Below are positions 60,159 to 64,000 of a stretch of 64,000 nucleotides of DNA, piece by piece. Each line of letters begins with the position of its first letter. The first letter of the stretch is position 1. The notes under the pieces are model-generated. The model was not told the DNA's origin, searched no databases, and worked only from the letters and a program-made list of their open reading frames with translations. Origin of the DNA: Bacillus sp. HSf4 (GTDB lineage Bacteria > Bacillota > Bacilli > Bacillales > Bacillaceae); NCBI RefSeq assembly GCF_029537375.1, contig NZ_CP120679.1:680001-744000 (forward strand), given 5' to 3'. Made by a program: the position numbers and the translations under genes.

Positions 60159-60713
60159 TTAATCCTTAACAAGCCCTCTGTGAATCAGTTTAATATGATC
60201 TCCTTTTTGCACGCTGTCATATTGTTTTTTCGATACGAGCACGGCTTGTTCTTTGCCGTTTTGATCCTCAACCAGCAGCCAGTATCTTTTTTCCCGCGGT
60301 TTTGCCAGCTCCTTTTCTTTGATTCCGGCGGTGTTGAGCACTTGTTTTTGTTCTGCTGTGTACCCGCCTCTGTGAAAGATCATCCAGTATGGAAAGTAAT
60401 AATTCAAAAATGCTGAGCCTGCGGGATTTTGGTTCATTGTTTGCCTGACACTGCCTTTATAGAGCGCATTGGAAGGTAATGTTCTTTGCAGCGCGTTTTT
60501 GCTTGCGTGACTCCTGTTGGCTCCCTGTGTTCTCATATAGCTGCGCAAACTGTGATTGACCGACCCCGCGCGGCTTTTTGCAGCACTTTTCGCAGCTGAG
60601 CTTGACGTCTTCGTTCCCCCTGATGAACCATTGCTTGTGGCTGCCGCTGCCTGATGGCCCGGAAGCGGCATCAGCAAGGATAAGACAATCAGCAGAATCG
60701 CCTGTTTCTTCAT
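60159..60713 (-). CDS. Secreted protein of unknown function
   Basis: 184-aa precursor with a signal peptide ending near HQAAAA (residue 25), a Ser/Ala/Lys-rich low-complexity stretch to about residue 50, and a C-terminal domain with NYYFPYWMIFHRGGY and YWLLVEDQNGKEQAVLVSKKQYDSV. I recognise no family. Its start overlaps the stop of the upstream lipoprotein gene by 4 bases, so the two are made together. Confidence 0.7.
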   Translation of the reverse strand: MKKQAILLIVLSLLMPLPGHQAAAATSNGSSGGTKTSSSAAKSAAKSRAGSVNHSLRSYMRTQGANRSHASKNALQRTLPSNALYKGSVRQTMNQNPAGSAFLNYYFPYWMIFHRGGYTAEQKQVLNTAGIKEKELAKPREKRYWLLVEDQNGKEQAVLVSKKQYDSVQKGDHIKLIHRGLVKD

Positions 60714-61105
60714 CGCTTGTCATCACTGCTTTTTTGTTCAATTTTGTCCTTCACGACACCTTCCAGCGGTTCCTGGTCGTATTTTATGTATGGCGGACGG
60801 TAGATAAATGCTTCATCATCGCGAATTTTGATGTAGGGCTGTTCTATGTCTTCAATGTTTTCTACATAATTTTTGAATGTCTTTGTCTTTTGTTTCCCGT
60901 CTATTATATATGAGACTTTTAATAGCGGCGCTTTTTCAGATTTGCTGTCATTTAGATAATCAAACCATACGAGGTCATATTTTTTGATTGATTTGTCTTT
61001 GGCCACGTCCTGCGAACGGTCAGCACCGTCTTCAGAGCATCCTGAAATGATAAAAACAGCAAGCATGACGGCCATACCGAAGGCTAAACGTTTTGATCTT
61101 TTCAT
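60710..61105 (-). CDS. Lipoprotein of unknown function
   Basis: 131-aa precursor with the lipobox ISGC near residue 23 and an acidic linker, then a small domain with YDLVWFDYLND and VSYIIDGKQKTKTF. AGGA lies 9 bases before ATG 61105; in-frame ATGs at 61108 and 61114 are alternatives. It forms a two-gene operon with the secreted protein at 60159-60713. Family unknown. Confidence 0.65.
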   Translation of the reverse strand: MKRSKRLAFGMAVMLAVFIISGCSEDGADRSQDVAKDKSIKKYDLVWFDYLNDSKSEKAPLLKVSYIIDGKQKTKTFKNYVENIEDIEQPYIKIRDDEAFIYRPPYIKYDQEPLEGVVKDKIEQKSSDDKR

Positions 61106-61318
61106 CATAATCATCCTATTCTATTTATTTTCACCTTTTGATACGAATCAATGAATCAAATAGTGTCATAAATTTTATAGGGGAATTGGATTATTTTCCA
61201 TAGGATCAATGCGTAATATTTGCATTTTAAACGTAAACAAACTGTAAAATCCCATTTCTATGAAAAAAGGTATAATCTGAATGTCAGAAAAAAATCCCAG
61301 TTACGGAGGATATTTTTT

Positions 61319-61699
61319 ATGAAGAAGATCGTGTTTTCTGTTTTCGTTTTAGCTGCAAGCTTCATTTTGGCATTCAATTTTACCGGTGAGGCAAGCGCTA
61401 AAACAAAGAAAGTCAGCGGATATATCACTTGGTACAATGGAGTGGGGAAAATCGGCGCTGACGGCAAAAGGCTCGGCCATTGGGACTGTGCCACAAAAAT
61501 CGGCTTTGATGTTCCGAGAAAAGGCACGAAAATAAGAGCCTACTCAAAAGCGAAACCAAAAAAAGTAATCACTGTATATAAATACGATGTCGGCAGAATG
61601 CCGGGAGCCGTCTTGGATGTAAGCCCGAAGGCTTTCAGGGCTTTAGGATATCCGACAAGCAAAGGCAAAGTCAAAGGACATTACACCTATAAAAAATAA
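61319..61699 (+). CDS. Small secreted double-psi beta-barrel-like protein
   Basis: 126-aa precursor with a signal peptide ending near ASA-K (residue 27). The mature part (GYITWYNGVGKIGADG, then a DCAT, and PGAVLDVSPKAFRALGY) has the look of RlpA/expansin-type double-psi barrels, where a conserved Asp precedes the V-S-P segment. It is probably a cell-wall-associated or exported protein. GGAGG precedes the ATG by about 8 bases, and TATAAT lies at 61271-61276. Assignment to the fold is inference. Confidence 0.65.
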   Translation: MKKIVFSVFVLAASFILAFNFTGEASAKTKKVSGYITWYNGVGKIGADGKRLGHWDCATKIGFDVPRKGTKIRAYSKAKPKKVITVYKYDVGRMPGAVLDVSPKAFRALGYPTSKGKVKGHYTYKK

Positions 61700-61703
61700 A
61701 AGC

Positions 61704-61734
61704 GGAGCAAGAAAACTTGTTTTCTTGCTTCTTT
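61704..61734 (+). terminator. Terminator
   Basis: AGCAAGAAAA (61706-61715) pairs with TTTTCTTGCT (61720-61729) around CTTG, followed by T residues. Confidence 0.88.
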
Positions 61735-61753
61735 CCATTTGCGGAGGCAGACG

Positions 61754-62779
61754 ATGAAAAAAATCGCAATCATTCTAGTGGCAGTGATCGCCTTAGCTGC
61801 GGGAGCTTACGCTGCCGTCTATTTTTCCTCTCCGAAAAAAGCGGAGCAGAAAACGGCAGGCACCGGTTCAAACCTGCTCGTTTCCTTTACAGATGAAAAG
61901 CTTGTGACTTCCTATTATGAAAATCAGAGGAAGCTCTATCAGGAAAAGATGACCGACTATCCGGCGATGGCGCTTGATCGGAAAAATCAAATGCTTTATT
62001 TCACAAACGCAAAAGACAGCAATATGCGCCGCTTGATCAGGCTTGACTTGAAATCGGGAAAAAAAACAACACTGCACAGAGGCGATGAGTATGTCGACGG
62101 GCTGAGCTTGTCCCCTGATGGCTCAAAGCTGTATATGCGCTACAATCTTCCGTCGGAAAGAAATTTTCATCTCGCCTCATTTGATGTGAAAAAAGGGAAA
62201 TTTGCCGTTCTTTATCCGAAGCCGGACAACAAGGATGAAAGCGTCAGCTATTATCAATACAATCAACAAAACGGCCGGTTCGTTCTGCTTCATTATTCTG
62301 TCGAAGAGGACTATCAAAAAACCGATGAAGCGAATAGCAAAGGGGTTTCTCCCGAGCCGACGAATATGCGTATTTCTCTTGGGGATGAAAAAGGGAATCA
62401 CACCGTCAAAACGGCCGCAAAATTTATCAATGACATCGCGATATCTCCTGAAGGAAAGACGATCATTTTCACGGAATCAGATGCTGACGGCGAAAAGGCG
62501 GCGATTGATGCGCTGGATGTGAAAACCGGAAAATATCAAGCCGTCATTTCCGATCAGCAGGCGTTCAAACTGATCGAGTCAGCTCAGCCGCAATTCTCAA
62601 AGGACGGGGAAAAAATCTATTTTCTTGCTGAGGCAAAAGATGCGAAGCTGCTGGAAGATGAAACGGGCAGTGAAGCTAAAGTCAGAACGATTTACTCCTA
62701 TCATCTCAAAACAAAAGAAGTGAGAAAAGAATGGGAGAAACCAAATGGAATTATCAACGGCTTTACCGTTTTGGATTAA
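61754..62779 (+). CDS. Membrane-anchored beta-propeller-like protein
   Basis: 341-aa protein with an N-terminal membrane helix (residues 4-24) and an extracytoplasmic domain of repeated blade-like units, each with a strand such as MALDRKNQMLYFTN, LSLSPDGSKLYMRY, IAISPEGKTIIFTE or PQFSKDGEKIYFLA. This is the TolB/WD40-like propeller pattern. Function unknown. GGAGG at 61743-61747 precedes the ATG; the frame is open 15 bases further upstream. Confidence 0.68.
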   Translation: MKKIAIILVAVIALAAGAYAAVYFSSPKKAEQKTAGTGSNLLVSFTDEKLVTSYYENQRKLYQEKMTDYPAMALDRKNQMLYFTNAKDSNMRRLIRLDLKSGKKTTLHRGDEYVDGLSLSPDGSKLYMRYNLPSERNFHLASFDVKKGKFAVLYPKPDNKDESVSYYQYNQQNGRFVLLHYSVEEDYQKTDEANSKGVSPEPTNMRISLGDEKGNHTVKTAAKFINDIAISPEGKTIIFTESDADGEKAAIDALDVKTGKYQAVISDQQAFKLIESAQPQFSKDGEKIYFLAEAKDAKLLEDETGSEAKVRTIYSYHLKTKEVRKEWEKPNGIINGFTVLD

Positions 62780-62810
62780 CAGCGGACAACAGCCGGGGAG
62801 AACTTTTTAG

Positions 62811-62836
62811 ACAGCCTCTGCCTGGCTGTTTTTTGT
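62811..62836 (+). terminator. Terminator behind the propeller protein gene
   Basis: ACAGCC (62811-62816) pairs with GGCTGT (62824-62829) and is followed by six T residues. Confidence 0.8.
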
Positions 62837-62904
62837 CATGGTTACGGCTGCCGTGCTTGTCCCAAAGCAGCCCGCATCCGAAGCCGTTTTTCTGCCGGAG
62901 AGCG

Positions 62905-63258
62905 TCACGGGTGTGAAAAGCTTCCGGCCGCAGCATTCGGATATATTGATATTTCATCATAAGGGAAGGGGTATAATGCCGTCAGCATCACAAACGGAAA
63001 AATCTTTCTGTTAAACCGTCGGAACCGTTTTCGCCGCGGAAACCCCGTGCTGCCATAGACCTGTTTTTCTTCGAGCACGTCTTCAGGCACAAGAACAGAT
63101 GCTGCCTGAGAATTGCTCCCTTCAAGAATGCCGTGGATCAAACGGCCGTCCTTCATTCGCAAAACGACATGATAGTGCATATATTTGCGGCAAAGTTCGT
63201 GCAAAGACCTTTGATGGTGATGGGGCATAGAGGTCACTGCACCTTTTGGAAGATCCAT
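62905..63258 (-). CDS. Small basic protein, possibly LSm-like
   Basis: 117-aa protein with a His-rich start (MPHHHQRSLHELCRKYMHYHV), a strand pattern VVLRMKDGRLIHGILEG that resembles an LSm/Hfq-type fold, and a basic stretch FPRRKRFRRFNRK. Function unknown. AAAAGGGG precedes ATG 63258; the open frame extends 66 bases upstream without a site. It lies on the same strand as the Cys/Asp-rich gene at 63385. Confidence 0.55.
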   Translation of the reverse strand: MDLPKGAVTSMPHHHQRSLHELCRKYMHYHVVLRMKDGRLIHGILEGSNSQAASVLVPEDVLEEKQVYGSTGFPRRKRFRRFNRKIFPFVMLTALYPFPYDEISIYPNAAAGSFSHP

Positions 63259-63384
63259 GTTTTCATCCCCTTTTAGATGTATGATATTCACCTGTTGGAT
63301 GAATGTTCCAAATGAGGACGGCAACTGAACATAAATTTTTCATTCACGATCATCATGTAAAGGATCGGCTTTTACAATCAGCTG

Positions 63385-63597
63385 TCAGCACTTCTTTCTG
63401 CGGCATTTGAAACGGTCGTCATCATCTGAATGACACTTTCTGGGCCTGCATTTAAAGCGAGAATCATCATCACCTGGATCGGGATCGGAATGATGGGTTC
63501 GTTTTGGGGTGCGCCCTTCAGCTAGGGCCTTTCTCTCACTTTGCCGTTCTGGGCTGTATGGATCGTAATTGTCATAGTAATCTTCATAACCGGACAT
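63385..63597 (-). CDS. Asp/Arg/Cys-rich small protein, spore-coat-like composition
   Basis: 70-aa protein with a Tyr/Asp-rich N-terminus (MSGYEDYYDNYDPYSPERQ) and two imperfect C-terminal repeats of D-D-x-R-F-K-C-R-x-x-K-C. This composition is typical of spore coat or crust proteins. GGCGGTGA lies about 11 bases before the ATG. CATATCCTA upstream (minus strand, near 63622-63630) matches the SigK -10 element, but no -35 AC is at the right distance. Family unknown. Confidence 0.55.
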   Translation of the reverse strand: MSGYEDYYDNYDPYSPERQSERKALAEGRTPKRTHHSDPDPGDDDSRFKCRPRKCHSDDDDRFKCRRKKC

Positions 63598-63860
63598 TTT
63601 GCTCAGGTCACCGCCTTTTATTTAGGATATGATAATGTATTATAGGCGGGATGATTTTGCCTGTGCATTTATAATGGTTTGCTCTTGAAGCTCGTGAAAG
63701 ACATGATTTATCATCCTTGGAATAGAGGATTTTTAGTAAAAATCGCTAATTCATATAAATATAGATTCGTTTTTTCCGAATGTTGTCTTAAATGTTGGGC
63801 GGACGGCTTGATATGATATGAAAGAAGCCGAGATGAATCAGAAACAAAGGAGAAATTTTT

Positions 63861-64000
63861 ATGAAAAACAGCAGAAAAAAAGAGATATTATCTTGGGTGA
63901 AAACCCTTGTCATTGCCGGAATCATCGTTTTCATTTGCCGATATTTTTTGTTCACACCATCCACCGTCCTGGGGGATTCGATGTATCCGACTTTACAGGA
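63861..64000 (+). CDS. Type I signal peptidase, N-terminal part
   Basis: 46 codons to the window end. The N-terminal membrane helix (residues 14-31) is followed by GDSMYPTL with the catalytic Ser40, the signature of bacterial signal peptidase I (SipS/SipT/SipV/SipU group). AAAGGAG precedes the ATG by 8 bases. The Lys of the Ser-Lys dyad lies beyond the window. Which Sip paralogue it is cannot be decided. Confidence 0.85.
   Translation, partial: MKNSRKKEILSWVKTLVIAGIIVFICRYFLFTPSTVLGDSMYPTLQ

Overview
The window is a chromosomal segment of a Bacillus of the licheniformis group. The order trnE-like tRNAs, thiL-tsaE-tsaB-rimI-tsaD, ydiF, moaC-rex-tatAy-tatCy, ydiK-ydiL, groES-groEL matches the Bacillus subtilis 168 backbone. 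The placement of a liquefying alpha-amylase gene directly in front of the maltodextrin (mdx) operon, not far from groEL, is typical of B. licheniformis relatives. The amylase is clearly related to, but not identical with, the classical B. licheniformis enzyme, so a sister species (for example B. sonorensis or another member of the group) is likely; this is inference.

Layout. 1-174: end of a tRNA cluster (fMet tail, Asp). 297-11551: conserved housekeeping block (thiamine, t6A tRNA modification, ABC-F, molybdopterin, Rex, Tat, GroE), with a DnaA-box cluster between tsaD and ydiF and a CIRCE operator before groES. 11552-13711: accessory scar with fragments of a phage-type amidase interleaved with two CdiI-like immunity genes and toxin tails. 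13712-21441: A+T-rich fructan module: YesM/YesN-type two-component system, orphan sugar-binding lipoprotein, levansucrase (sacB), endolevanase (levB). 21442-22505: an erm(D/K)-type macrolide-resistance locus with intact promoter, leader peptide and attenuators but a wrecked methylase gene. 22502-25500: DUF1796 gene and a metalloid-resistance-like module (MarR, broken permease, tiny Cys-rich protein, ArsN1-like acetyltransferase) sharing a TTGCA-N3-TGCAA operator.

26007-43481: mixed accessory genes: pectate lyase, YedK/HMCES, lipoprotein, rifampin phosphotransferase with its TetR regulator, esterase PnbA, MFS transporter, flavin monooxygenase, TrmB-type regulator diverging from a LysE exporter, VOC protein, WYL regulator. 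43804-45932: cell-wall deacetylase PdaC and a small relative of its N-terminal domain. 45986-59720: starch module. Secreted alpha-amylase makes maltodextrins; MdxEFG imports them; cyclomaltodextrinase, maltose phosphorylase, oligo-1,6-glucosidase and beta-phosphoglucomutase convert them to glucose and glucose 6-phosphate. MdxR operators and a cre-like site sit at the promoters. 59848-64000: small secreted or membrane proteins of unknown role, two possible sporulation-type small proteins, and the start of a type I signal peptidase gene cut by the window end.
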